Positions 48,572-58,042 of a stretch of DNA of 64,000 nt are shown here, in pieces (position 1 is the stretch's first letter; each line of letters opens with the position of its first letter). This DNA is from CAWHXG01 sp963833235 (GTDB lineage: Bacteria > Pseudomonadota > Alphaproteobacteria > Rhodobacterales > Rhodobacteraceae): NCBI GenBank assembly GCA_963833235.1, contig CAWHXG010000001.1, positions 1,426,001 through 1,490,000 of the forward strand, read 5' to 3'. Under the pieces are notes generated by a model. That model did no database searches. It was given only the letters and a program-made list of their open reading frames with translations, and was not told where the DNA came from. A program made the translations under genes and the position numbers.

Positions 48572-49560
48572 CCACGGCCGCCGATGCCACCGCGCGCAAG
48601 CCCGCTTTCTCGTTCCGCGACCTCGTCAACAGCGCCGGGATCGGCCTGGCGCTGCTCCTGCTGATCGCGTTCTTCTCGCTGACGACCGAGTTCTTCCTCA
48701 GTGCCAACAACATCACCAACATCCTGACGCAGATCACCATCAACCTGATCCTCGGCGTCGGCATGACCTTCGTCATCCTGATCGGCGGCATCGACCTGTC
48801 CGTGGGCTCGGTCATGGCCTTCGCCGCTGTGGTCGCCGGCAAGGCGATCACGCTGCCCGGCATGGGCGCGACCGAACTGATCGTGCTGGCGGTTCTGGCG
48901 GCGGTGCTGGCCGGCACGCTCTGCGGCATTTTGAACGGCGTGGTCAGCGCATACTGGTCGCTGCCGTCCTTCATTATCACCCTGGGGATGCTGAACATCG
49001 CGCGGGGTGCGGCGCTGCAGGTGTCGGATGCGCAGACGATCTATTCCTTTCCCTTCGCCTTCGAGGAGTTCGGCTCGGCCCAGCTCTGGGGGGTCCCGGT
49101 GGTGTTCCTCGTGGCCCTGGCCCTGGTGCTGATCGCCTGGTTCGTGCTGAACCGCACGGTCTTCGGGCGGCTAATCTACGGGATCGGCAACAACGAAGAG
49201 GCGGTGCGCCTCGCCGGGCACCCGGTGTTCTGGCTCAAGGTCGCGGCCTTCACCATCTGCGGGCTGACGGCCGGGATCGCGGCGATCATCTACATGGCGC
49301 GGCTCAACATCGCGTCCCCCATCGCCGGGATCGGCTTCGAGCTCAATGCCATCGCCGCCGTCATCATCGGCGGCACCAGCCTCAGCGGCGGCCGCGGCTC
49401 GGTGATCGGCACGCTGCTGGGCGCCTTCATCATCGGAGTGCTGGCGAACGGGCTGATCCTGATCGGGCTGAGCGACTTCATGCGCCAGATGATCACTGGC
49501 GTGGTCATCGTGGTCGCCGTGATCCTCGACCATTATCGCGCGAAATACGCCGCATCATGA
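48568..49560 (+). CDS. rbsC: Ribose ABC transporter permease RbsC
   Basis: A 330-residue inner-membrane permease of the CUT2 family with 8-10 spans: LSANNITNILTQITINLILGVGMTFVILIGGIDLSVGSVMAF, FGRLIYGIGNNEEAVRLAG and AAVIIGGTSLSGGRGSVIGTLLGAFIIGVLANGLIL. It overlaps rbsA at its start and rbsD at its end (ATGA in both cases). Confidence 0.94.
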
Positions 49561-49967
49561 AACGGGGCACGCTGCTGAACCGGCATCTCAGCCGCCTCGT
49601 GGCCAGCCTCGGACATCTCGACGAGGTTGTCGTCGCCGATGCCGGGCTGCCGGCGCCGCGCGGGGTGCGGGTGATCGACCTTGCGGTGTCTCCGGGCGTG
49701 CCGGGCTTCTTCGAGGTGCTGGCGGCGTTGCGGTCAGAACTAGCGATCGAGGCCGCGTTCGCCGCCAAGGAGGCGGAGGAAACGTTCGCCATGCGGGTCA
49801 GGGCGGAGCTGGAGGATTGGGGCGCTGAGGTTGGGCGGCCCATCGCGCTGAGCCACATGGCCCATGAGGCGTTCAAGGACCGCACGGCCGGTGCCCGAGC
49901 GATAGTTCGCACCGGCGAATGCACGCCCTACGCCAATCTCATCCTCGTCAGCGGCGTGACCTTTTGA
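49557..49967 (+). CDS. rbsD: D-ribose pyranase RbsD
   Basis: A 136-residue mutarotase converting beta-pyranose to furanose-accessible ribose: MKRGTLLNRHLSRLVASLGHLDEVVVADAGLPAP, then VSPGVPGFFEVLAAL and the C-terminal GECTPYANLILVSGVTF, all family signatures. It overlaps rbsC. Its presence fixes the transporter's substrate as ribose. No ribokinase (rbsK) gene is in the window, so that must be encoded elsewhere. Confidence 0.95.
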   Translation: MKRGTLLNRHLSRLVASLGHLDEVVVADAGLPAPRGVRVIDLAVSPGVPGFFEVLAALRSELAIEAAFAAKEAEETFAMRVRAELEDWGAEVGRPIALSHMAHEAFKDRTAGARAIVRTGECTPYANLILVSGVTF

Positions 49968-49997
49968 GCCGCCGCGCGGCCGCCTGAGCTGCTCGCC

Positions 49998-51041
49998 ATG
50001 GTCACCATCCGAGACGTGGCGCGCGAGGCGGGCGTTTCCGTCGGGACGGTGTCCAAGGTGCTTTCCCACGAACCGACGGTGGGCGTGGCGCTGCGCGAGC
50101 GGGTGGCCCGGGCCGTCGCGACGCTGGGCTACCGCCCCAACCTCGCCGCGCGCGCCCTGCGAACCCGTGCGATCAACATCATCGGCCTCGTCGTGCCAGA
50201 CATCACCAACCCCTTCTTCGCGCAGCTCGCCAAGGGGATCGAGGCAGAGGCCGCCCGCCGAAGCCATACGGTGCTGCTGACCAATTCCCACGACGATGCC
50301 GCCACCGAAGCACGCCAGATCGCCGCCCTGCTGGAACAGTCGCCGCGGGGATTGATCGTCGTCGCCGCGACGGAGCGGGGCGCGCGCGCGATCTCCACGC
50401 GGGTGCCGGTTCTGGCGCTCGACCGCCGCCTTCCCGGGCGGCCGGTGGTGGCGACCGATCACGCGGCGGGCTCGGCCTTGATCGCGGCGCATCTGCTGGC
50501 CTTGGGGCATCGCCGGATCGCCTATCTCTCGGGTCCGCAGACTACCGAGGTCGGGCGGGCGCGGCTTGCGGGGTTCCTCGCGCATGTCGAGGCCCGGGCG
50601 CCCGCCGGGGCCGAGGTGACGGTGCACGATGGGCTGTTCGACTACGACAGCGGCGAACGCATCGCCCGCGCCCTTCTGGCGGGCCCGGTGCAGCACCGCC
50701 CCACGGCCATCGCGGCGGCCAGCGACCAGATGGCCATAGGGGTCCTGCGCGCGGCACGGGACCTTGGCGTCGCCGTGCCGGGGGAGCTTTCCGTCGCCGG
50801 CTTCGACGACATCACCCTCGCCGCGCTCGTGGTGCCGCGATTGACGACCGTGGCCCAGCCGGTGGAGGCGCTGGCCCGCGCGGCGGTCTCGCGGCTGCTG
50901 GACGGGCCAGAGACGGGGCCAGAGACGGGGCCAGAGACGGGGCCAGAGACGAGGCCAGGGTCGGGGTCGGGGGATGGTGCGGGCGACCTTTTCATCGAAG
51001 GGGCGCTGGTGATCCGCAACTCGACCGGCCCTGCCGCCTGA
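49998..51041 (+). CDS. rbsR: LacI-family repressor, probably RbsR
   Basis: The 347-residue regulator has an N-terminal LacI helix-turn-helix (VTIRDVAREAGVSVGTVSKVLSHEPTVG) and hinge (NLAARALRT). A periplasmic-binding-protein-like effector domain follows (IIGLVVPDITNPFFAQLAKGIEAEA, VLALDRRLPGRPVVATDHAAGSALIAAHLLALGHRRIAYLSGP). It is the last gene of rbsBACDR and should bind the palindrome at 45937, released by ribose. An insertion of four GPET repeats (about residues 303-318) lies in the C-terminal part, probably as a loop. Confidence 0.92.
   Translation: MVTIRDVAREAGVSVGTVSKVLSHEPTVGVALRERVARAVATLGYRPNLAARALRTRAINIIGLVVPDITNPFFAQLAKGIEAEAARRSHTVLLTNSHDDAATEARQIAALLEQSPRGLIVVAATERGARAISTRVPVLALDRRLPGRPVVATDHAAGSALIAAHLLALGHRRIAYLSGPQTTEVGRARLAGFLAHVEARAPAGAEVTVHDGLFDYDSGERIARALLAGPVQHRPTAIAAASDQMAIGVLRAARDLGVAVPGELSVAGFDDITLAALVVPRLTTVAQPVEALARAAVSRLLDGPETGPETGPETGPETRPGSGSGDGAGDLFIEGALVIRNSTGPAA
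50904..50951 (+). repeat. Four exact 12-bp tandem repeats in rbsR
   Basis: GGGCCAGAGACG is repeated four times without error, followed by a degenerate fifth unit (AGGCCAGGG). Each unit adds four residues (GPET-type) in frame. Copy number could change by slippage without breaking the frame. Confidence 0.97.
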
Positions 51042-51236
51042 CGCTCGGCGGGGCCGGCCCCACGCGAGTGCCGGGAGCCGAGCCGTTTGGCTTCAGGGGG
51101 GCCGTCATGCGTTCGGGTCCAGAAGTATCGGGCAGGGCGCCTTCGAGCCTGTACGGAGAAGGACACCGGGCAGAGGGGGTGAGCCTATTTGCGGCCCCCA
51201 TCGCGCTGCGAAGCCTCTCTCGCTCCGGTTCACCCT

Positions 51237-52370
51237 CTAGGCGTCATCAGGAAATTCACCGTCGATCATCACGCGCGTTACTGTCAGCCCTTCATCGAGG
51301 AAGGTCAGGCTGGCGCGATACCCCGGAGCGATGCGGCCCAGACATTCGCCCAGACCCATGGCCCTTGCCGGATTGCGGCTCGCCATCGCAAGCGCGGCCT
51401 CCGGCGCCACCTCGGCCAGCCGCACCATGTTCCGCACCGCCTCGTCCATCGCCAGATGCGCGCCGGCCAGCGTTCCGTCCGGGCCGGTCAGGCGCCCCCC
51501 CTCCAGCCGGATCCGAACGCCCCCGAGCGTGAAATGCGTCCGGGTTCCGGCAAGCGTGCACATCGCGTCCGTCACCAGGCACAACCGCTCCGGCATCATC
51601 ATTGCGGCAAGGCGCAGGTTCAGCCGGTCCACGTGGTGCCCGTCGGCGATGATGCCGGCGCAGAGCCTCGCATCGGTCAGCACACGGCCGACGATCCCCG
51701 GCGCCCGCCCCGCGAGCGGCGGCATCGCGTTCCAGAGATGCGTCGCCCCGGACAGGCCGAGATCGGCGGCAGCGGCGATCTCGTCGGCGGTCGCAAGGCT
51801 GTGGCCGGCGAAGACGGTGACCCCGGCGTCCACAAGCTGCCGGACGAGCGCAGGCTCCTGACACTCCGGCGCCAGGGTCACCAGGGTACCGGGGCCGGCC
51901 CCCGCGATGATGTCCGCGTCCGTCTGGGTCAACGGGCGGATGTGGCGCTGCGGATGGATGCCGGGGCGCTCGGGCGACAGGAATGGCCCTTCCAGATGCA
52001 CCCCGAGAATTCCCGTCACGCCCTGCGCGCGTGCCTCCGCCACGGCCGCGATGGCGGCGCGGTAATCCTCGCCCGGCGCGGTGATGAAGGTCGGCAGCAG
52101 GTGCGCCGTGCCGCCCCGGCGGGCGCCTTGCGCCATGCGGACCACGCTTTGCCAGGTGGGCGCATCGTTGAACTGCACATCCGCCGCCCCATTGATCTGC
52201 AGGTCGATGAAGCCCGGCGCCACGATCTCGGCCGTCACCGTGCCGGGCGGCAGGCGCGCGGGCGCCGGCGCGACGCCGGCGATCCGCCCCGCCTCGATTG
52301 CGATCAGCCGGTCCTTCGCCGGGGGAGCGCCGTCGCCGTCGTGAAGCAGGCCGGCGCGCACATGGGTCAC
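51237..52370 (-). CDS. nagA: N-acetylglucosamine-6-phosphate deacetylase NagA
   Basis: The 377-residue amidohydrolase removes acetate from GlcNAc-6-P. Motifs: PGFIDLQINGAADVQFND, GVHLEGPFLSPERPGIHPQ (metal Glu), VFAGHSLA, GATHLWNAMPPLAGR, IIADGHHVD and LVTDAM, all as in NagA. The start is taken as GTG 52370 (VTHVRAGLLHDGD); TTG 52379, overlapping the nagB stop, is an alternative. It is the last gene of the amino-sugar operon. Confidence 0.94.
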   Translation of the reverse strand: MTHVRAGLLHDGDGAPPAKDRLIAIEAGRIAGVAPAPARLPPGTVTAEIVAPGFIDLQINGAADVQFNDAPTWQSVVRMAQGARRGGTAHLLPTFITAPGEDYRAAIAAVAEARAQGVTGILGVHLEGPFLSPERPGIHPQRHIRPLTQTDADIIAGAGPGTLVTLAPECQEPALVRQLVDAGVTVFAGHSLATADEIAAAADLGLSGATHLWNAMPPLAGRAPGIVGRVLTDARLCAGIIADGHHVDRLNLRLAAMMMPERLCLVTDAMCTLAGTRTHFTLGGVRIRLEGGRLTGPDGTLAGAHLAMDEAVRNMVRLAEVAPEAALAMASRNPARAMGLGECLGRIAPGYRASLTFLDEGLTVTRVMIDGEFPDDA

Positions 52371-52375
52371 CCCGG

Positions 52376-53155
52376 TCAAAGTGCGGCCTCGCGCCCGCCC
52401 GGGTGGATGCGCTGGTAGTACTCGGTCAGTTCGAGGTCGCCCGCGGCCGCAGGGTCGAGCACGATCGTGGCATGGGGGTGCATCTGCAGCGCCGTGGCCG
52501 GGCAATCGGCGCCGAGCGGCCCCTCGATGGCCCGCGCGACCGCCGCAGCCTTGGCTGCGCCGATGGCCACCAGCACGCAATGGCGCGCCTCCAGCAGGTT
52601 CTGGATCCCCATGGTGATGGCATGCGCCGGAGCCGCCTCGCCCGGGCCGAAGAAGCGCGCGTTCGCGGCAAGCGTCGCGGCGGCCAGGGTCTTGATCCGG
52701 GTGCGCGAGGCGAGGCTGGAGGTCGGCTCGTTGAACCCCACATGCCCGTTCGCGCCGATCCCGAGCAGTTGCAGGTCGATGCCGCCCGCGTCGCGGATGG
52801 CGGCATCATAGCGAAGGGCCTCGGCGGCCGGGTCCGGCACGTCGCCGCGCGGCAGGTGGGTTCGCGCGGTATCCATCCCTGCGGGCCCGAAGAGCAGCCG
52901 CTGCATCGTCGCGCGGTAGCTTTGCGGGTGCTCCGACGCCAGCCCGACATATTCATCGAGGTTGAAGGTCGTGACCTGCGACAGATCGAGGGTTCCGGCC
53001 CGACACGCGGCCACCAACGCCGCATAGACCGGCTCCATCGTGCCGCCGGTGGCAAGGCCCAGAACCGCTAGCGGGCGCGCGTGCACGGCCTCGGCCACCA
53101 GATCGGCCGCGCGCTGCGCTGCTGCAGCGGCATCGGGGCAAAGCAGAACCCGCAT
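52376..53155 (-). CDS. nagB: Glucosamine-6-phosphate deaminase NagB
   Basis: The 259-residue enzyme converts glucosamine-6-P to fructose-6-P and ammonia. Signatures: LGLATGGTMEPVYAALV, TTFNLDEYVGL with the catalytic Asp, and LQLLGIGANGHVGFNEPTSSLASRTR. It overlaps the upstream ATPase stop (TGATG) and abuts nagA. With NagA it delivers the imported amino sugar to glycolysis. Confidence 0.95.
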   Translation of the reverse strand: MRVLLCPDAAAAAQRAADLVAEAVHARPLAVLGLATGGTMEPVYAALVAACRAGTLDLSQVTTFNLDEYVGLASEHPQSYRATMQRLLFGPAGMDTARTHLPRGDVPDPAAEALRYDAAIRDAGGIDLQLLGIGANGHVGFNEPTSSLASRTRIKTLAAATLAANARFFGPGEAAPAHAITMGIQNLLEARHCVLVAIGAAKAAAVARAIEGPLGADCPATALQMHPHATIVLDPAAAGDLELTEYYQRIHPGGREAAL

Positions 53156-54264
53156 CAGAGCCGCCGCCCGTCCGCGTCGAAAAGGAATGCGGCGGCGCCC
53201 GGCACGGAAAACCGCACGGTTTCGCCTATGCGCGGCAGCGGCCCACGCGGCAGTTGCGCAACGATCGCAGCCTCCCGCCCGGCCTCCGAATAGAGGAACG
53301 CGCTGCCGCCGAGGTTCTCGACCACCTCCGCCGTAAGGCCGACCTGCGCCGCGCCGCTTCCTGGCGCACCATGTTCTGGCCCCGCTGGCGCCAGGTCTTC
53401 GGGGCGGATCCCGAAGGTCACGTGCGGGTCCGAAGGCTCGGCGCCCTCGCGTAGCCGTACGTGCAGGCTGGAGATCCCGAGACGCGGCACGTCGATCCTC
53501 AGCGTCCCTTCCTCGCCCCGCCCGGTGATGCGGCCGGGCAGCAGGTTCATCCGCGGGCTGCCGATGAACCCGGCGACGAACAGGGTGTCCGGGTCCGCAT
53601 AGAGCGCCGCAGGGGTGCCGACCTGCTCGATCCGTCCCTCGCGCAGGATCACGATCCTGTCCGCCAGCGTCATCGCCTCGGTCTGGTCATGGGTGACGTA
53701 GATCATCGTCGCCCCGAGCGCGCCGTGCAGCCGGGCGATCTCAAGCCGCATCTGCACGCGCAGCTCCGCATCGAGGTTGCTCAGCGGCTCGTCGAAGAGG
53801 AACACCTCCGGGTCGCGGACAATCGCGCGGCCGATGGCAACGCGCTGGCGCTGTCCGCCCGAAAGGGCCCGGGGCTTGCGGCCCAGAAGCTCTTCGATCT
53901 GCAGGATGCGCGCGGTGCGGCGTACTATCTCCCGGCGTTCGGCCTTCGGCACCCGCGCCATCTCAAGCCCGAATTCCATGTTCTCTGCGACGGTCATGTG
54001 GGGGTAGAGCGCATAGGTCTGGAACACCATCGCCACGCCGCGGGCGCTCGGCTCCGCCCCGGTCACGTCGCGCCCCGCGATGGTCAGCCGCCCGGCGCTC
54101 GGCACCTCCAACCCCGCGATCAGCCGCAGGAGCGTGGACTTGCCGCAGCCCGAAGGCCCCACGAACACCACGAACTCGCCCCGCTCGATGGCAAGATCCA
54201 GCGGCGGGATCACCTCCGTCCCGCCGAAGCTCTTGGCGATGCCGCGCAGGTCGACGGCGCTCAT
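53155..54264 (-). CDS. ABC transporter ATP-binding protein, UgpC/MalK type
   Basis: The 369-residue ATPase has Walker A GPSGCGKST, signature LSGGQRQRVAIGRAIVRDP, Walker B VFLFDEPLSNLD, switch His in YVTHDQTEAMTLADRI, and a C-terminal TOBE/regulatory domain (GFIGSPRMNLLPGRI ... VTFGIRPEDLAP). It energises the CUT1 sugar permeases encoded just upstream; the start overlaps the permease stop by ATGA. Confidence 0.94.
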   Translation of the reverse strand: MSAVDLRGIAKSFGGTEVIPPLDLAIERGEFVVFVGPSGCGKSTLLRLIAGLEVPSAGRLTIAGRDVTGAEPSARGVAMVFQTYALYPHMTVAENMEFGLEMARVPKAERREIVRRTARILQIEELLGRKPRALSGGQRQRVAIGRAIVRDPEVFLFDEPLSNLDAELRVQMRLEIARLHGALGATMIYVTHDQTEAMTLADRIVILREGRIEQVGTPAALYADPDTLFVAGFIGSPRMNLLPGRITGRGEEGTLRIDVPRLGISSLHVRLREGAEPSDPHVTFGIRPEDLAPAGPEHGAPGSGAAQVGLTAEVVENLGGSAFLYSEAGREAAIVAQLPRGPLPRIGETVRFSVPGAAAFLFDADGRRL

Positions 54265-55088
54265 TTCACCGCGCCCTCCGTGAGGCCCGCCACGAACCAG
54301 CGCCCGACGAAGGCGAAGAGGATCACCACCGGCAGGATCGACAGGCTCGCGCCGGCCAGCAGCAGGCCCCAGTCGATCTGGTACTGGCCGATGATGCCCG
54401 AGAAGCCCACCGGCACGGTGCGCCTGTCGTCCGACAGGATCATCACCGACGCGAAGACGTATTCCGTCCAGGCGGTGACGAAGGCGAAGATGCCGACGCT
54501 GGCGATACCCGGCGCGATGAGCGGGATCATGATGCGGCGCAGGATGGTGAAGGGCGGCCCGCCATCCAGCCGCGCGGCCTCCTCGATCTCCGGCGGGATC
54601 GAGGAGAAGAACGAGCGCAGCATCCAGATCGCGAAGGGCAGGGCGAAGGCGACGTTGACGATGACAAGCGCGGCGAGGCTGTCGATCAGGCCCAGCCGTA
54701 CGAAGATCCCGAAGAGCGGGATCAGCACCACGATGGAAGGAAACGCGTAGGCCAGCAGGACCCCGCGATAGATCGCCTCGCGCCCGCGGAACGCCATGCG
54801 GAAGAAGGCGTAGCCCGCCGGAATCGCGAGGGTGAGGGTGATGACGGTCGAGAGGGTGGCCACGATCAGGCTGTTGGCCATGTAGGTCGGGTAGTCCGAC
54901 GCGGCGAGCAGCTTGACGTAGTGCTGCAACGTGAAGCTCTGGGGGATCATCGTGGGCGTGCGAGCGATGATCTCGGCCGGGGCCTTGATCGAACCGCTCA
55001 CGACCCACCAGAAGGGCAGGGCGATCAGCGCCGCCAGAAGTGCCAGCGCCGCGACCAGCAGCGCGTTCCAGCCGGCGCCGCGCCTCAT
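54261..55088 (-). CDS. CUT1-type sugar ABC permease (MalG-like)
   Basis: A 275-residue inner-membrane permease with six spans and the EAA loop that contacts the ATPase (PPEIEEAARLDGGPPFTILRRIMIPLIAPGI). N-terminal segments LPFWWVVSGSIKAPAEII and YMANSLIVATLSTVITLTLAIPAGYAF are typical of MalG-type subunits. It overlaps genes on both sides (ATGA). Confidence 0.93.
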   Translation of the reverse strand: MRRGAGWNALLVAALALLAALIALPFWWVVSGSIKAPAEIIARTPTMIPQSFTLQHYVKLLAASDYPTYMANSLIVATLSTVITLTLAIPAGYAFFRMAFRGREAIYRGVLLAYAFPSIVVLIPLFGIFVRLGLIDSLAALVIVNVAFALPFAIWMLRSFFSSIPPEIEEAARLDGGPPFTILRRIMIPLIAPGIASVGIFAFVTAWTEYVFASVMILSDDRRTVPVGFSGIIGQYQIDWGLLLAGASLSILPVVILFAFVGRWFVAGLTEGAVK

Positions 55089-55960
55089 CGCGCCGTGTCC
55101 GGGCGCGCCAGCCAACGGGTCGCGACCACGGCGAAGCCCATCAGCAGGATCGTGGCGAGAACAGCGATCGCCGCCGCCTCGCTCATCCGGTAGCTCTTGA
55201 AGGCGGTCTCGTAGATCAGGATCGGCAGGGTGCGGCTGCCCCCCGCCGGGCCGCCGGCGGTCAGCAGCCAGATGATGTCGAACACGTTGAACGAAAGCAG
55301 CGTGCCGATCACCAGCAGAACGCCAAGCGTCGGCGCGAGCAGCGGCCAGGTGATGCGGGTGAAGCGGCTCCAGGCGCCGGCCCCGTCGATCCGCGCTGCC
55401 TCGTAGAGATCCGTCGGGATGCGGGTGAGCCCGGCCAGCATCATCAGGGCAATGAACGGGAACCACCGCCAGGAATTGATGAAGACGAGCGTGGCGAAGG
55501 CCGTCCAGGGCGTGGCGAAGAACCCCACCGGCGCCGCGATCACCCCCGACTGCATCAGGAGCGGATTGACGATGCCGCCCGAGGCCGAGAAAAGCCAGCG
55601 CCAGATCATCACCACCACGACCGTGGGCACGATCCAGGTGAGGATGATCCAGGTCCGCGCGATCCGCATGCCCGGGAAGCTCTGGTTGAGTACCAGCGCC
55701 GCCATCAGCGCCAGCGCCGTCTGCAGGACCGCGTTGGCCAACACCCAGGCAAGGCTCAGCCCGGCCGCCGCCCAGAACGCCGCGTCGCCCAGCACCTCGG
55801 CGTAGTTGGCCAGCCCGACGAAATCGCCTGAGGAGCCGACCGCGCGGACGCCATGAAACGAGAGCGATACCGCCGCGGCCAGGGGCCATGCCAGCGTCGC
55901 CATTAGAAACGAGAGCGCCGGCGCGACGAAGAGCCACGCCATCAGGCGCCGGTCGATCAT
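55085..55960 (-). CDS. CUT1-type sugar ABC permease (MalF/UgpA-like)
   Basis: A 291-residue six-span permease starting MIDRRLMAWLFVAPALSFLMATLAWPLAAAVSLSFHG, with an EAA loop (IPTDLYEAARIDGAGAWSRFTRITWPLLAPTLGVLLVIGTL). It forms a heterodimer with the following MalG-like subunit. It lies 16 bases after the binding-protein gene. Confidence 0.93.
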   Translation of the reverse strand: MIDRRLMAWLFVAPALSFLMATLAWPLAAAVSLSFHGVRAVGSSGDFVGLANYAEVLGDAAFWAAAGLSLAWVLANAVLQTALALMAALVLNQSFPGMRIARTWIILTWIVPTVVVVMIWRWLFSASGGIVNPLLMQSGVIAAPVGFFATPWTAFATLVFINSWRWFPFIALMMLAGLTRIPTDLYEAARIDGAGAWSRFTRITWPLLAPTLGVLLVIGTLLSFNVFDIIWLLTAGGPAGGSRTLPILIYETAFKSYRMSEAAAIAVLATILLMGFAVVATRWLARPDTAR

Positions 55961-55976
55961 CGCCGCGCCCGCCCGC

Positions 55977-57266
55977 TCAGTCCGTCAGGTCCTGCATGCG
56001 CGCTTCGCCGGCGGCCACGGCCTCGGCCGGTTCCATCCCGCCCACGGCGACCATCTGCAGGGTCTCCGCCAGCACGTTCTGCGCCGAGATGGCGGCGATG
56101 GCGGGGAACACCCGGCCGGAGGTGAAGCCGAAGAGCATGCCGTTCGTGGAATTGTCGATCACCGTCTCGATCTGGCTCTGGTACTTGGCGACCATCGGGT
56201 CCGACCAGAAGCTCTCGGCCTCGGCCCCATCGGCGGTGACGGGCATGAAGAGGCCCGGCTCCATGTTCAGGAACCGCCCGTAATTCTCGGGCTCCAGCAG
56301 CCAGGCCACGAAGGTCTTCGAGGCCTCCATCTTCTCGGCCTCGTCGCTCAGCAGCATCACCGCGTTGGCATAGGCGATGGTCGCATGGTCTCCGCCGTCC
56401 TGCGAGGGGATCGCGGCGACGCCCAGATCGGCCGCGTCGCCTTCCGCTTGGGTGTCGTAGGTGGAGATGACCGAGAATTGCAGGATCATCCCGCAGGCGC
56501 CGGAGGCGAAGCAGGCCTCGGCCTCGCCCCACGTCCACGAGGTCGCGTCGGGAGGCGAGAATTGCAGCATGTCATTGTAGAAGGCATAGGCTTCGGCGGT
56601 CTGCGGATTGTCGAAGCGCAGCGTGCCGCCTTCGTCGTAGATCTCTTCGGCACCTCCGTTCGCCATCACCGAATAGACCGTCTGGTCGGTATAGAGCTGC
56701 TTGTTCGCCGGCAGGCCCATGCCGTAGGTGCCGCCCGCGGTCAGCGCCTCGGCCGCCGCGCGCCACTCTTCCCAACTTGCGGGCACGTCGATCCCGGCCG
56801 CCTCCAGTACCGAGGGGCGATACCAGAGGTTCATCGTCATGTTGTAAAGCGGCACCGCCCAGACGCCGTCGTCGTAGCTGTAGGCCTCGACGGTGCTGTC
56901 GATGAAGTCGTGGGTCTCGTCGAGCTCGGCCACGAAATCGGCCACCGAGGTCAGCGCGCCCATGTCCTTCAGGATCGGCGCGAAGTCGGGGATCGCAAAG
57001 AGCATGTCGGGCCCCGCGCCGGCGGCCAGCGCGGCGGGGGCCTTGGCATAGATCTCGCCCCAGTTCTGCGGCTCCTGGCTTACCTCGATGTCGGGGTGGC
57101 TTTCGTTGAAGGCGTCGAGCAGTTCCTGGACGCGGGCCACCCGGTGCGGCGGCTGCTCCATATGCCAAAGGATCAACTCGACCTGCGCCAGCAGGGGCAG
57201 CGGCGCTAGCGCGACAGCGCTCAGCCCGGCCAGGCCCAGGATCAGGGGGCGATGTACGTTCGACAT
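55977..57266 (-). CDS. Extracellular sugar-binding protein of a CUT1 ABC transporter
   Basis: A 429-residue periplasmic protein with a signal peptide (PLILGLAGLSAVALAPLPLLAQ), then the family 1 pattern LILWHMEQPPHRVARVQELLDAFNESHPDIEVS, VWAVPLYNMTMNLWYRPSVLEAAGIDVPASWEEWRAAAEAL and a C-terminal helix. The nagA/nagB genes in the same operon suggest an amino sugar, N-acetylhexosamine or chitobiose-type ligand. That is inferred from context. Confidence 0.93.
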   Translation of the reverse strand: MSNVHRPLILGLAGLSAVALAPLPLLAQVELILWHMEQPPHRVARVQELLDAFNESHPDIEVSQEPQNWGEIYAKAPAALAAGAGPDMLFAIPDFAPILKDMGALTSVADFVAELDETHDFIDSTVEAYSYDDGVWAVPLYNMTMNLWYRPSVLEAAGIDVPASWEEWRAAAEALTAGGTYGMGLPANKQLYTDQTVYSVMANGGAEEIYDEGGTLRFDNPQTAEAYAFYNDMLQFSPPDATSWTWGEAEACFASGACGMILQFSVISTYDTQAEGDAADLGVAAIPSQDGGDHATIAYANAVMLLSDEAEKMEASKTFVAWLLEPENYGRFLNMEPGLFMPVTADGAEAESFWSDPMVAKYQSQIETVIDNSTNGMLFGFTSGRVFPAIAAISAQNVLAETLQMVAVGGMEPAEAVAAGEARMQDLTD

Positions 57267-57313
57267 GTCGGTCCTCGCTTTCTTCTGGTTGGGGGGCCGC
57301 CGGCCCCGGCTTT

Positions 57314-58042
57314 CTACAGATGCGGATTGCGCGGGCGGTAGCGGTCGACAAGCGCACCATTCAGCTCGGCGGCGCCGGGCATGTTGGCGCTTCGGTAGAC
57401 GGGCGCCTGTCCGCCCTTGGCCAGCCGCGCGGCGACATCGACGAAGATGGCGTTGAGGATGGCGGCGCCGATCACGGTAGAGGCGGGGCCGGCCCGCAGA
57501 TCGGTGCCCGGAAGGGGCGCGATGGCGTCGCCGGGCGGGATGCCGTTGTCAAGCACGATGTCGGCAAGTTCGGCCAGCCTGGTGCCGCCGCTGGCCGCCT
57601 GCTGCGAATAGGCCAGGGACGTCAGCGCGATCACCCGGGCGCCCCGCTCCCGCCCGAAACGGGCCGCCTCCAGTGGCGCCGCGTTGACGCCCGAATTCGA
57701 GATCACGATCAGCACGTCTCCCGCGCCCACGGGATAGCGCGCGAGCAGCGCCGCCGCGAGGCCCGGCGTGCGCTCCAGCGCCGAACCCGACACCGCCCCC
57801 TCGTGCAGCATCAGGGCCGATGCCAGGATCGGCACCGTCGCCGCCAGGCCCCCGGCGCGGTACAGCACCTCTTCGGCCAGCATGTGCGAATGCCCCGTGC
57901 CGAACACGTAGACAAGCCCGTCGGCGCGGATCGCCGCCGCCATGGCTTCCGCCGCCGCCTCCATCTGCGGCCCGATCCGGCCGGGGATCTCCGCGAGCAT
58001 CGCGGTCAGGGTCGCCAGATAGCCGGCGCCCGCCCCGGTCAT
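57314..58042 (-). CDS. SIS-domain sugar isomerase-like protein (SIS_2 / UPF0309)
   Basis: A 242-residue protein with one SIS sugar-phosphate binding fold: DGLVYVFGTGHSHMLAEEVLYRAGGLA, then VGAGDVLIVISNSGVNAAPLEAARFGRERGARVIALTSLAYSQ. It has the size and motifs of the SIS_2 group, whose members bind or isomerise phosphosugars. In this operon it may isomerise or de-etherify an amino-sugar phosphate before NagA/NagB. Its start overlaps the GntR stop (ATGA). The precise reaction is unknown. Confidence 0.85.
   Translation of the reverse strand: MTGAGAGYLATLTAMLAEIPGRIGPQMEAAAEAMAAAIRADGLVYVFGTGHSHMLAEEVLYRAGGLAATVPILASALMLHEGAVSGSALERTPGLAAALLARYPVGAGDVLIVISNSGVNAAPLEAARFGRERGARVIALTSLAYSQQAASGGTRLAELADIVLDNGIPPGDAIAPLPGTDLRAGPASTVIGAAILNAIFVDVAARLAKGGQAPVYRSANMPGAAELNGALVDRYRPRNPHL

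Noticed and set aside
51050..51061. GGGGCCGGCCCC as terminator between rbsR and nagA
   Set aside because: It is a perfect palindrome without room for a loop and has no T tract on either strand. It could be chance in GC-rich DNA.
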